Positions 8,518-15,597 of a stretch of DNA of 64,000 bases are shown here, in pieces. The translations under genes were made by a program, and so were the position numbers. Every line of letters starts with the position of its first letter. The first letter of the stretch is position 1. Source of the DNA: Glaciimonas sp. PAMC28666. GTDB taxonomy: Bacteria > Pseudomonadota > Gammaproteobacteria > Burkholderiales > Burkholderiaceae_D. The stretch is taken from positions 682,001 to 746,000 of the forward strand of contig NZ_CP070304.1 of NCBI RefSeq assembly GCF_016917355.1. Direction: 5' to 3'. The notes under the pieces are model-generated. The model was not told the origin of the DNA, searched no databases, and saw only the letters and a list, made by a program, of their open reading frames with translations.

Positions 8518-9648
8518 TTAATCATCCGGCGGCGTCCAATAGCGCAAAACATGCCGGGCGATATACTCGCGATCCGGATAATTTCCACCATTGGTTTTTA
8601 CTTCATTTTCCGGTAATTTGCACCAATCCGCCACGTCACCTCTAATACTGTTTTTGGTAGGGTTGCACCCATTTTTTTTATGAAATCGCCAAATTTTCGT
8701 AGCGCCTTCCTGTGCTCTCATTATCCAATTTGATGTCGTAATCGTACTAGAGGTGTTTTCGATAGCTGGAATGCTGTTTGCAGTTATAACCAGCCCCGCC
8801 TGATTTGCAGCGATAGGATCGGGAAATCGAAATATCATTCGCGACTCATTATGCGCAAGCCATTCGTTCAAATCGTCCCAATATGCTTCCTCGTAATCTT
8901 TCCGAATATGCTTATTTAGAACATACGAATAATGATCCGTTTTCCCAGGCGCGTACGTCCGTAATACTCCAGTCTTGGCAGCATCAACTAGTTTGCTTAG
9001 CATCTGCATTGGATCTGCCTGTCCTCCGTTGCCTAATGCATTAGTGGCTTCTTGGAGTGTGTAGCGACCTGCGGCTATTTTTTCTTCTTCTTGCTTCTCA
9101 ATTAGCTTCGTCTCTGGGAATTCAGGGCCATGTAAGAAAAAACTAGGTGCCAACCATCGGCGCGCGTCTTCTACTGAAATAATTGTGTCAGATTCGAGCT
9201 TGGTAGCAGGCGCAAGATATTGAGTATGAGCCACCAATACACCATTTTTAATGGCATCGTCGATTAGATTAAAATGACTTGTCCTGACATTAATCCTTTC
9301 GTAGTGCGCATCTCCGACAGGGTCGGTAAATCGTACCTGTAAGTTCCATGTTGGCTTGTTCGGTGCATTATCGAAAGCGTCTGCATAACTGCCCCACTCA
9401 GCTTTTCCGATAACATTTTTTGATATTTTTGGCAGGTCGGACAATATTGTATTAAGCAAACTCCATTCTTCATCTGTAAGGTCACATTCGCTCCATTGGT
9501 TATCAGCCAGAGGAATATGCTTTTTGATCCCGCACAAGGTTGATGGCGTATCTGGTATCGGCACCAGCCCATTAGCTATCCAATCCGCCATATCCACGGC
9601 TAATACGGTTGTGGACTCAATTGGAATATTGATTATATGTTGCTGCAT
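8518..9648 (-). CDS. Unrecognised prophage protein (376 aa)
   Basis: No family recognised. Start set at 9648 (MQQHIINIP) because AAGGGA lies 6 bases before it; a Met 16 codons upstream lacks a ribosome site. The N-terminal half looks like a mixed alpha/beta fold with 'DxADWIANGLVP' and 'WSECDLTDEEW' segments. Around residues 195-270 is a helical part resembling a short HTH-like region (YTLQEATNALG) and 'LLSKLVDAAKTGVL'. The C-terminus (about 315-376) is rich in Trp and basic residues (IWRFHKKNGCNPTKNSIRGD) and reads like a winged-helix. It lies between two arrays of repeats or hairpins, so DNA binding is plausible. Confidence 0.65.
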   Translation of the reverse strand: MQQHIINIPIESTTVLAVDMADWIANGLVPIPDTPSTLCGIKKHIPLADNQWSECDLTDEEWSLLNTILSDLPKISKNVIGKAEWGSYADAFDNAPNKPTWNLQVRFTDPVGDAHYERINVRTSHFNLIDDAIKNGVLVAHTQYLAPATKLESDTIISVEDARRWLAPSFFLHGPEFPETKLIEKQEEEKIAAGRYTLQEATNALGNGGQADPMQMLSKLVDAAKTGVLRTYAPGKTDHYSYVLNKHIRKDYEEAYWDDLNEWLAHNESRMIFRFPDPIAANQAGLVITANSIPAIENTSSTITTSNWIMRAQEGATKIWRFHKKNGCNPTKNSIRGDVADWCKLPENEVKTNGGNYPDREYIARHVLRYWTPPDD

Positions 9649-9788
9649 ATACGTCCCTTCGACGCCCCTAAAGTGGAAGTCATGCCAACGCGGCAAGGGT
9701 ATCCGCGCTTTCGGCTGGCCGGCCTAGGCATGACTAAACTGGTATTGCGATTGGTGCAAAATTCTATACTTTGATTATAGGCTGCAAA

Positions 9789-10257
9789 GGGCACAAAGCC
9801 CGGACTTAGAAGTTACGAGTAGATTTGTAAATGTGGGCAGCGTCTACATTTGAAAGTCTTAATACCCGCGTTCCGGGCATTTACTCCCGGCCTTGACGAA
9901 CAAATATTCGTCGGACTACCGGCGGTTAAATCGCGTTTCTACCGCGACTTCACCTGCATGCCCGCAACTCGGGTATGTAGAAAGCCAGATACGGCAAAAT
10001 GCCGCATCAACAATTAATTACAAGTACACCGCCGGTGTACTTCGGTTCACGGAAAGGGCTGCGTTTGTAACGTTGCTGCTAGCGGCTTCTACATGTCCGG
10101 TGAGCGGACATTAAGTCCGCCTAAATGTGGACGCAGCCAGTATTTGTAAATGTGTATTCTCCGCACATTTATCATCTACCTACGGATGCAGCCCACATCT
10201 ATAAATCTTAATGCGGGGAAATCACGTATTTATACATGCGGACATTCCACGCATATA
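9789..10257. repeat. Array of about ten short hairpins in a gene-free region
   Basis: Small inverted repeats follow each other with few bases between. Clear ones: 9829-9851 (AAATGT arms), 9895-9912 (GACGAA), 9954-9980 (11-bp arms, two mismatches), 9988-10008 (8-bp, one mismatch), 10022-10042 (perfect AAGTACACC arms), 10092-10110 (ATGTCCG), 10114-10132, 10147-10171 (TAAATGTG), 10231-10257. Arms differ in sequence but keep 5-9 bp and short loops. No ORF in the 680 bases between the neighbouring genes is convincing. Candidate phage origin, or an RNA of repeated stem-loops. Confidence 0.6.
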
Positions 10258-10308
10258 GTTTCTAATTACGGAAAATCTGCTACTTCAGAAACAGGAAATT
10301 TTGGTATC

Positions 10309-11284
10309 GAAACCCCCTGTTTCATCCTGCTAGCCAATCAGGTTTGAAAGTATGTCATTGGTTTCGGTATCATCCATATGACCCGAGTCCGATAAGTAGC
10401 GGAACACGGCAATCGCCTCATCCTTTGTTTTGGCCCGAATGTGGGCTAGGCGACGGAATGTAAACCTTTCTCGCTCAGTTGATTCAACGGCCGGATCGCC
10501 AACACCATCAACAGCTGCTCGCATCTTGTACAAGCGATCCCAGTACGCCAGCTCATATAAGCAATCGCTCAATGTATGCGGCATCAGATCGGTGCGTGCT
10601 GTAAATCTCTTATCTACCTCGGCCTGGTCAAACTTCCAGCCCCTCTCACGCTCTAGGCCCTCAAGCGCCTCAATGCAAAGCTGCTCGACCGGCGTGCTTG
10701 CAAATAGGTCCTCGCCAAAGCGAGCGCTGGCCTCCTGCTGATTGCTCAGTTTTACGATAGACCGTTTTGCCAGCCCCTCAAGATCGGAAAAACCGAATGA
10801 TGCGAACGTTGCCGCAAATGACCCAGGGTGCATAGCAGTCAAATGCGCTGTGTAGCGCTTCTCCAGTTCGGCAAGCGGTGTTTTGATGCGACTAGCACCA
10901 AGCATAGCCTTTTCGATCAATGCAGCCTGGCCGGTGCTGATGACTGAGCGCAACCAAAGAAGTGCATCCACCTCCTTATCACCGGTAACGTCTTTCTGAG
11001 GCGGCAATTCCGGTACGGTCAGATCGGTACTGGTGCTTTCTCTGATAGCCGGCAGAGTGAACAACTCTCGGTGCTTCGGGTTATCGCGAAACTCTCCGGA
11101 TCGGGAGCATATCGTTTTCACGGTCCCCAGCGGTAGCGCGGTCATTTCAGCTACCTTGCTTAACGAATGGGTGCGGCGCAGGTCGAGAACTTGACGGCGT
11201 AATTGGTCGGGTAATTGGATTGCCATTAGGTATTGTGGTGAAACAGGGGGTTTCATCATGTCACACGTGAAACCCCCTGTTTCA
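10309..11284. repeat. Three copies of a 17-bp palindrome flanking the 309-aa gene
   Basis: The palindrome TGAAACCCCCTGTTTCA occurs at 11268-11284, in reverse orientation at 11239-11255, and (16 bases) at 10309-10324. The two upstream copies straddle the translation start of the gene at 10330-11259 and the third lies just past its stop. This is the pattern of an autoregulator's operator or an initiator site. Confidence 0.8.
10330..11259 (-). CDS. Prophage HTH protein, probable autoregulator or replication protein
   Basis: 309 residues (298 if the Met at 11226 is used). The first 11 codons are made of palindrome DNA, so the internal start MAIQLPDQL is a real alternative. Residues 16-50 are an HTH: LRRQVLDLRRTHSLSKVAEM, then LPLGTVKTICSRSG, like transposase or sigma-type HTHs. 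The rest is helical and has no recognised domain. Three 17-bp palindromes frame the gene, and two cover its start, so the protein probably binds them and controls its own expression. It sits upstream (in transcription order, downstream of the initiator gene) of the hairpin array. Confidence 0.6.
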   Translation of the reverse strand: MMKPPVSPQYLMAIQLPDQLRRQVLDLRRTHSLSKVAEMTALPLGTVKTICSRSGEFRDNPKHRELFTLPAIRESTSTDLTVPELPPQKDVTGDKEVDALLWLRSVISTGQAALIEKAMLGASRIKTPLAELEKRYTAHLTAMHPGSFAATFASFGFSDLEGLAKRSIVKLSNQQEASARFGEDLFASTPVEQLCIEALEGLERERGWKFDQAEVDKRFTARTDLMPHTLSDCLYELAYWDRLYKMRAAVDGVGDPAVESTERERFTFRRLAHIRAKTKDEAIAVFRYLSDSGHMDDTETNDILSNLIG

Positions 11285-11420
11285 ATCTTTCTTTATTGGT
11301 TGATCGGGTTTGAGCCTTAAGTCCTCGTCACTCAGCAACGTGCGCTTTCCTTTATTTGTGGTTTTGATGATCGAGCGCTTAGTCGCGTTTGTAACTCGGA
11401 TAAGAGCGCCGGGTAAAACG

Positions 11421-11593
11421 AAGTCCGATTTGAAATCCGACTTATCTCAAATCTTAGCGGGACCACTCCGATTCCAAATCCGACCAAGATTGCGTTGACC
11501 GCTAAGTGCCACCGAATACTAAAAGCCTGTGATCGATGACCGGGGTATATCCAAAACTGGATACACCTCGGCGATCATTCGGATTTGAAATCC
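11421..11593. repeat. Cluster of imperfect hairpins
   Basis: Gene-free DNA between the 309-aa and 165-aa genes. It holds GATTTGAAATCC twice inside symmetric surroundings (11421-11443 and 11581-11593), a long imperfect hairpin at 11535-11576 around TATCCA/TGGATA, and distant arms CTTAGCGG/CCGCTAAG at 11453-11506. It resembles the array at 9789-10257 in style. I see no gene in 11260-11747. Confidence 0.5.
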
Positions 11594-11747
11594 AGAAGGT
11601 GGATCAAGCCAACGAGGTACCGGAAACAGCTCCGAATTTTTGGTCGTCGTTTGGGCCGCGCGCACTTCTTTACCCCTTTTTCCCCCATAGATTCAAGGAC
11701 AAACCATACAGAGGAAAAACACTACAGATGGCAACCTCTAGAACATG

Positions 11748-11895
11748 TTCAGTTTCTGAAGTGATTAAAGAATAGGCACTCTCCTATGTGTAGTTGTTCA
11801 GAAACTGAAGTGATGAACCTGAAACTTTCAGCTCATCGCTTCAGAAACTGAACAAGCAGAGGCCTGTTTTGGAGCTAATCGCTTCAGATTCTGAA
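11748..11895. repeat. Iteron-like set: four copies of TTCAGNNNCTGAA
   Basis: Copies at 11748-11760, 11797-11809, 11840-11852 and 11883-11895. Starts are 49, 43 and 43 bases apart, close to four DNA turns, so they lie on one helix face. Each is extended on one side to GTTCAGNNNCTGAAGYGAT; two point one way and two the other. Copies 3 and 4 are inside the 3' end of the 165-aa gene. Typical of an initiator-binding origin. Confidence 0.75.
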
Positions 11896-12325
11896 CTACA
11901 GAAGTTAATTTTATCGGAGCCGATTTATTGGTCGCCTGAATCAGATTGATAAAGTTCAAGTACGGAAATTTAGCCGGATCTATATCCATTTCTCTATCGT
12001 AATCAAGTCTCCACCAAGTGAAGCCGACCCACTCCGCAGTGCTTGGTGGATGACCCTTGCGAGTCATCACCACAAACAGGCACTCCAATAACGCGCTCTT
12101 GGCGTCCAATAGCGTTTTACTGGATTTCCATCCACATTGCTTCATGACCGTTATCGATGGACACAACCGACCATTATTCTTGCCGGTGTACTGGCTCATC
12201 AGATCAATAGCAAGTTTTATCGCACTCGGTGGCAGGGTTTGCCATTCAGATGACTGGATAATGTCCTTGGGCAGCGATACAAACCCATACGGGATAGATC
12301 CCTTGGCGTAATCACGCTTTGCCAT
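11828..12325 (-). CDS. Probable phage replication initiator (winged-helix)
   Basis: 165 residues. Residues 10-90 read as a winged helix of the plasmid/phage Rep type: LPPSAIKLAIDLMSQYTGKN, then PSITVMKQCGWKSSKTLLDA as recognition part. The C-terminal 30 residues are encoded by iteron DNA (repeat copies 3 and 4 at 11840 and 11883), so origin and initiator gene overlap, as in lambda O or P22 gene 18 arrangements. The initiator role is inferred from this overlap and fold. It is coupled to the upstream 96-aa gene by a TAATG overlap. Confidence 0.6.
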   Translation of the reverse strand: MAKRDYAKGSIPYGFVSLPKDIIQSSEWQTLPPSAIKLAIDLMSQYTGKNNGRLCPSITVMKQCGWKSSKTLLDAKSALLECLFVVMTRKGHPPSTAEWVGFTWWRLDYDREMDIDPAKFPYLNFINLIQATNKSAPIKLTSVVQNLKRLAPKQASACSVSEAMS

Positions 12326-12615
12326 TAGAGGACCAAACAGAGAGGCGCAGCATATTTAAGTATGTAATCCATTTCGTCCTGATACCTCTTCTCTGATCGC
12401 TGGGTTAACTCCAGAATCATCACTCTGACTTTGTATGGATTTTTGCGGAACGACTTGAGCATTTCTTTTTCCTGACCCGTCAAAGCCAACTCGGAATTTC
12501 TTTTTCTTTTCACTAGGTCAATGCTAGATAGAAAGGGGCTGGCTATTGATGCTACTGCGACCGGCTTAGTCATCGGACGTTCACTTGTAGCCGTTTTCTT
12601 TGTGATAGTGGGCAT
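12325..12615 (-). CDS. Hypothetical phage protein (96 aa)
   Basis: Basic N-terminus (TKKTATSERPMTKP), then helical: SELALTGQEKEMLKSFRKNP and ILELTQRSEKRYQDEMDYIL. No family recognised. Overlaps its neighbours by one base on both sides. Being immediately before the probable initiator it may be an early regulator or replication accessory protein. Confidence 0.5.
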   Translation of the reverse strand: MPTITKKTATSERPMTKPVAVASIASPFLSSIDLVKRKRNSELALTGQEKEMLKSFRKNPYKVRVMILELTQRSEKRYQDEMDYILKYAAPLCLVL

Positions 12616-12791
12616 TATTTAACCCCTTTGTTGTGGTTAGCAATCAAGGCTAAACAAGCTTCCATCTCGCGTTTACTCTCAGTGGCCATGCGCGTACATA
12701 GCCTGATAATAAATTCTTTTTGGTCGTATTCCATTCCTCTAAACTGGCGCACGAGATCCGCTTCCACCCTCACGACTTTGATAGAAAGCAT
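12615..12791 (-). CDS. Small hypothetical phage protein (58 aa)
   Basis: Starts MLSIKVVRVEADLVRQFRGM and is followed by a charged helix. The gene fills the space between two genes exactly, with one-base overlaps on both sides (TAATG at 12617-12613 and at 12793-12789), which supports it being real in spite of its length. No function can be proposed. Confidence 0.6.
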   Translation of the reverse strand: MLSIKVVRVEADLVRQFRGMEYDQKEFIIRLCTRMATESKREMEACLALIANHNKGVK

Positions 12792-13117
12792 TATTTGCCC
12801 TCCTTGCCAGCGACATCATTGAACGCTTCAATGCGCTCGGCGGCAATTTCTCCCAGCATCTGCGACGATACAAGTGCAAGTCTCAGTAAGCGCTCCGTAT
12901 CCATGAGGTTGAGCGCTGGTGCCGTGCCGTTATCTCTGTTCATATGGCTCATATGTGCAACATCAATGCAGGTTTGAATACCTTGGCAAACATCCATCGT
13001 TAAGGCGCAAAAGTCCGCATGTTCATCATATTTAACCTGAGGATGTATCCATGAAAATGACTTGTGAGTAGCCGCTGGCCTTGGTGCCGGTGCTTTCTGG
13101 TAGATAGTCGTGGTCAT
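12791..13117 (-). CDS. Early phage protein, paralogue of the next gene upstream
   Basis: 108 residues, helical. The segment DVCQGIQTCIDVAHM and the C-terminal LMDTERLLRLALVSSQMLGE align with the upstream 106-aa protein (13117-13437: DIGKGIATILEIIEA and NDRASLLRMAITSASLLAEK). The last 40 residues of both end in a run of Glu/Ile/Phe/Asn. Similar small proteins occur in prophages under DUF3077-like labels. Function unknown. Confidence 0.6.
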   Translation of the reverse strand: MTTTIYQKAPAPRPAATHKSFSWIHPQVKYDEHADFCALTMDVCQGIQTCIDVAHMSHMNRDNGTAPALNLMDTERLLRLALVSSQMLGEIAAERIEAFNDVAGKEGK

Positions 13118-13437
13118 TATTTCCGCTCCTTCAGAAAACGATCGTTCTCGAACTCGATTTCGTCAGATGCTTTTTCTGCGAGTAACGACGCGGACGTAAT
13201 CGCCATTCTTAGCAGACTCGCCCGGTCGTTATCGTTGAACATTGGCTTTTCGTAGTGTTCATGCGCCGCTAACCCGGCCTCTATTATTTCGAGAATGGTT
13301 GCTATCCCTTTTCCTATATCCAGTGCAGCGGCCTGCAATGAATGATGGTGCTTCCATTCGCCGTATTGCCATTGGAAAGCCTTAAACGGTTCGGGTATGG
13401 CTTTGACTGGTGCGGGGGTGATGGTATTTTTAGCCAT
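13117..13437 (-). CDS. Early phage protein, paralogue of 12791-13117
   Basis: 106 residues. Same plan as its downstream neighbour: Pro/Ala-rich N-terminus, Trp/Gln/His-containing middle, and the helical pair DIGKGIATILEII and LLRMAITSASLLAEKASDEI. Tandem duplication followed by divergence is the simplest reading. Coupled to both neighbours by one-base overlaps. Confidence 0.6.
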   Translation of the reverse strand: MAKNTITPAPVKAIPEPFKAFQWQYGEWKHHHSLQAAALDIGKGIATILEIIEAGLAAHEHYEKPMFNDNDRASLLRMAITSASLLAEKASDEIEFENDRFLKERK

Positions 13438-13634
13438 TACATTGACTCCCCAGCAATGCCATACGCCACATTAGCCAGCTCAGAGAGCAGATAAGCTGCG
13501 TCGCTGATTACCGCGTGCTGGCTCTCAGAGGAACCGGCGATTAGTTCACTGACGGCAGATATTCCAGCCAACAAGGTCAGAAGTTTGGCGCCATCAGCGA
13601 AGTGGTCTTTGAGTGAATTAGTGGTGGCGCTCAT
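13437..13634 (-). CDS. Early phage protein (65 aa), related to the two below it
   Basis: Start set at 13634 (MSATTNSLK), where ATGA overlaps the stop of the upstream gene. The pattern LLTLLAGISAVSELI, then ISDAAYLLSELANVAYGIAG, repeats the 'helix, gap, LLxELA helix' plan of the genes at 12791 and 13117, so it may be a third, shorter paralogue. Confidence 0.5.
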   Translation of the reverse strand: MSATTNSLKDHFADGAKLLTLLAGISAVSELIAGSSESQHAVISDAAYLLSELANVAYGIAGESM

Positions 13635-14014
13635 GCCGCACCACCGACCAGCGCATTCAGCTTGTCCTGCATGGCTTCGCGCTCGCAATCGATCGTATTT
13701 TCCATGTCGAACGCCACACGAACACCGACTCGCGCTAACTTTTGTATCGCGTTAAGTCTCTTGAGCAGTTCCCCACCGGCCATGCCATCGGTATGAGCCA
13801 GTGCTTCAAGAGCAACCATAATGGGAGTGATGTTGTTACTGATGCTGCAGTAGCCGACCTCCGCTACCCAGACTGCGTCTCTGGCTCCCTCCAGGGCGGT
13901 TGACCGCTGTAGCTTTGCAGATGTCGCTATTTGCTCTGATTCAGCTGTGTGTTGCTTTGCGCTAGCCGATGGTTTTTGATGTACTTCATTTGCAGTGCTA
14001 TTATTAGTAACCAT
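13631..14014 (-). CDS. Early phage protein (127 aa)
   Basis: N-terminal 40 residues are polar and likely disordered. Then come two helices (ITPIMVALEALAHTDGMAGG and LLKRLNAIQKLARVGVRVAF) that again resemble the plan of the following three genes. AGAGGT lies about 8 bases before the ATG. It is the first of the run of four small helical proteins. Confidence 0.55.
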   Translation of the reverse strand: MVTNNSTANEVHQKPSASAKQHTAESEQIATSAKLQRSTALEGARDAVWVAEVGYCSISNNITPIMVALEALAHTDGMAGGELLKRLNAIQKLARVGVRVAFDMENTIDCEREAMQDKLNALVGGAA

Positions 14015-14092
14015 TTGAACAAACCTCTATTTTGTGAATTTGGTAGGCCTGCGAGGGTGCTAGTAACACTCTCGCTTGCCGCTTTTACATCC

Positions 14093-14269
14093 TCAATTAA
14101 TACTCGTACCCGGGCCAACTCGCGCCAATTCATTCGTTCTACTTTGCTCTAGGCGAACAACAATCTCTGCATTTAAGCTGCGATGATTTTCGACAGCCCG
14201 ATTTCTAAGATAAGCCTTTAATTCATCCTTCATACGTATTCCAAGTGGCGCAAGTTTTATGTTGTCCAT
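14093..14269 (-). CDS. Arc/Mnt-family repressor, 58 aa, divergent from 14375
   Basis: Reads MDNIKLAPLGIRMKDELKAY and continues to a ribbon-helix-helix core ending in SLNAEIVVRLEQS, the signature of Arc-type repressors ('R-S-x-N-xEI' motif). The beta strand is about residues 4-12 and the helices about 14-26 and 30-44. Only 58 codons, yet the match is clear. It faces the second Arc-type gene across a 105-base operator region and probably forms with it the lysogeny or early-gene switch, like Arc and Mnt of phage P22. Confidence 0.8.
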   Translation of the reverse strand: MDNIKLAPLGIRMKDELKAYLRNRAVENHRSLNAEIVVRLEQSRTNELARVGPGTSIN

Positions 14270-14288
14270 GAAATCACCCTTTCTTTAA

Positions 14289-14375
14289 TAGCTACATTAT
14301 GTAATGACTACAGATTGAAATCATTACATATTGAAGTCACATGGTCAAGGTTTTTTTAATTACACTATGTAGCTA
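14289..14375. promoter_or_regulatory. Operator region between the two Arc-type genes
   Basis: Two nested inverted repeats. The outer arms TAGCTACATTATGTAAT (14289-14305) and ATTACACTATGTAGCTA (14359-14375) match in 15 of 17 positions, and the right arm reaches the ATG of the plus-strand gene. The inner pair TATGTAATGA/TCATTACATA (14298-14329) is perfect. Shared half site is ACATNRTGTAAT-like. Expected binding sites for one or both repressors. Confidence 0.75.
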
Positions 14376-14620
14376 TGGAAAATTCAAATAAATCAGCCAA
14401 ATTACCTATCTCTAATGTCGCCCCGTTTGGCCTGCGCATGCAGCCTGAGCTAAAAGCCCAATTACAAGCGGCGGCAGATCGAAACGAGCGCAGCATGAAC
14501 TCTGAAATAACCGCCCGGTTAAATCAAAGCTTCGAATTAATTGCAGGGTTGAAAGATGCGGAAATAAATGCCCTCGCAGAAAAGATAGCGACTCGACTCG
14601 GTGAAAAAATAAAGAAATAA
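14375..14620 (+). CDS. Arc-family DNA-binding protein (81 aa)
   Basis: Ribbon-helix-helix in residues 14-50: PFGLRMQPELKAQLQAAADR and NERSMNSEITARLNQSF, the classic Arc pattern. The C-terminal tail (EINALAEKIATRLGEKIKK) may be a tetramerisation helix, as in Mnt. It is the only plus-strand gene of the prophage in this window. Its start codon lies inside an operator arm, so the mRNA leader is very short or absent. Confidence 0.85.
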   Translation: MENSNKSAKLPISNVAPFGLRMQPELKAQLQAAADRNERSMNSEITARLNQSFELIAGLKDAEINALAEKIATRLGEKIKK

Positions 14621-14644
14621 TTGATTAGGATGACCGAGCTTATC

Positions 14645-14669
14645 GAGCCCCCCCCCCGTTTCGGGGCTC
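14645..14669 (+). terminator. Hairpin after the Arc-type gene
   Basis: GAGCCCC and GGGGCTC arms around a 11-base C-rich loop, 25 bases after the stop codon. It lacks a long T run, so termination may be partial. Confidence 0.5.
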
Positions 14670-14897
14670 TCAGGGAATGCTGACACAATGGTGCGCAACT
14701 AAACCAGACTAGAGGCTAGCCGAATGGATCGAGATCGCGGGAAGACTTAGAATGATAGCCCCACATCGCTATCGTATAGATGACGCAATCGAGCACTAAA
14801 AAGGCTTAAGGAATTATTTTTGCATCCATGTTTGCATCCACAATGTCTGTTTTAAAACCATGAACCCTTTATACATAAGGGTTACAGACGATTATTA

Positions 14898-14916
14898 GAT
14901 TCCCCCTTTCCCGCCA
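14898..14916 (+). other. tRNA 3'-end-like piece, probable prophage attachment core
   Basis: GATTCCCCCTTTCCCGCCA resembles the 3' half of a T arm plus acceptor strand with G at position 73 and an encoded CCA, as in serine-type tRNAs. No 5' part of a tRNA is present upstream. It is followed by a strong terminator of the kind placed after tRNA genes. It marks the likely chromosome-phage junction. Confidence 0.4.
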
Positions 14917-14922
14917 GAACAT

Positions 14923-14965
14923 AGCGCATAAGTCTTTGATTTCAAAGACTTATGCGCTTTTTTTA
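14923..14965 (+). terminator. Strong rho-independent terminator
   Basis: Perfect 17-bp stem (AGCGCATAAGTCTTTGA and its complement) with a 2-base gap, followed by eight T. It is probably the native terminator of the tRNA gene used as attachment site. Confidence 0.85.
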
Positions 14966-15169
14966 TGGGCGCTCGATGGGACTAAATAGGGTATATTGGC
15001 GCTGAAATGACAGCTTTTATGCAAGCATTTTTATTTAGTTAATTGACAAACAATAGCGCCAATAAATTTTAATCTATAAAAGCAGGTTAAGGCACGACGG
15101 AATGAAGCGTGACCAGGTTAATACGATTGTCATCCACTTGGTAGATCACATTTGCTAATTTGTACAAAA

Positions 15170-15215
15170 GTCAGCGTCTGTCAGTTTTGGCACAATATCA
15201 CCCGTTATGATCAAG
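15170..15215 (+). repeat. Dispersed repeat A, copy 1
   Basis: A 46-base block beginning GTCAGCGTCTGTCAGTTTT and ending CCCGTTATGATCAAG. A diverged second copy lies at 23965-24011. The internal doubling of GTCAG and the sharp ends suggest an insertion-sequence terminus or a small non-autonomous element. I see no transposase next to it. Confidence 0.6.
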
Positions 15216-15290
15216 CCAAGTTTTGACTTCACCTTGACAGGTGACCATTGCGGCAGCGCATACCAATTAACGGGAAATTTATATTGTTTA

Positions 15291-15346
15291 CGCCCGTTTG
15301 GTAAGCGCTTGACCTTTCGGTCAGCCAATCACCGTGACCGACAGCA
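15291..15346 (+). repeat. Direct repeat B, copy 1 (left flank of island)
   Basis: 56 bases; shares with 17845-17896 the blocks CGCCCG, GGTAA/GTAA-CGC, CGGTCAGCCAAT, AC-GTGAC and GCA in the same order, with one 3-4 base gap. The two copies bracket the 483-codon unknown gene and two phage-type pseudogenes. Confidence 0.65.
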
Positions 15347-15384
15347 GACGGCCACGAAGAGACGGTCACGGGTGTCGCTTCGGA

Positions 15385-15425
15385 TGACCGCTCTTCGGCC
15401 TTAGCGGTCACCCAGGCTTTTTTTT
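15385..15425 (+). terminator. Terminator-like hairpin
   Basis: TGACCGCT/AGCGGTCA 8-bp stem with a 10-base loop (15385-15410), then CCCAGGC and eight T. The surrounding DNA carries more complementary CGTGACCG/CGGTCACG segments. It does not follow a visible gene, so it probably belongs to a lost one. The rest of 14966-15597 shows no gene. Confidence 0.55.
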
Positions 15426-15597
15426 CGGAAGACTCTTGCAGACTGATAGCGGACGTCCAGGATCGACGTCAGATCGACAGCACTTGGCCAAGATCAAACC
15501 TCAACCAGCTCACACCGACTTCGTTTTCAATTCAACTTGCAGCCGGGATGGGCAACGGATTACTCTATTATCTTGAGAGCACTCGATAGGAATCTCA

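Larger units (their letters stand above)
1..14916. mobile_element. Prophage, right-hand part (left end outside window)
   Basis: About 14.6 kb of almost uninterrupted minus-strand genes, many overlapping by 1-4 bases. Contents are phage-like: virion lytic transglycosylase, DUF1376, toprim primase-like protein, SF2 helicase, ParB-like protein, AlpA-type regulators, small early genes and a divergent Arc-type repressor pair. The right border is placed at a tRNA-3'-end-like piece at 14898-14916, followed by a chromosomal-type terminator. Terminase, capsid, tail and integrase genes are not in the window. The gene set recalls temperate podoviruses of Burkholderiales, but that is an inference from order and domains only. 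Confidence 0.85.

Noticed and set aside
9789-10257. CRISPR array
   Set aside because: The hairpins are not copies of one repeat, spacing is irregular and no cas gene is near.
13927-14133. 68-codon frame overlapping two early phage genes (MNWRELARVRVLIED...)
   Set aside because: It overlaps the end of the Arc-type gene and the start of the 127-aa gene, both with better support; kept out for lack of family likeness.
1-14620. Diversity-generating retroelement as in the podovirus BPP-1, whose layout this prophage recalls
   Set aside because: No reverse transcriptase and no template/variable repeat pair were found in the visible part.
14690-14800. Short plus-strand frame just before the attachment site (...RLAEWIEIAGRLRMIAP...)
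   Set aside because: It may be the end of a lost phage gene, but it has no start and no recognised family.
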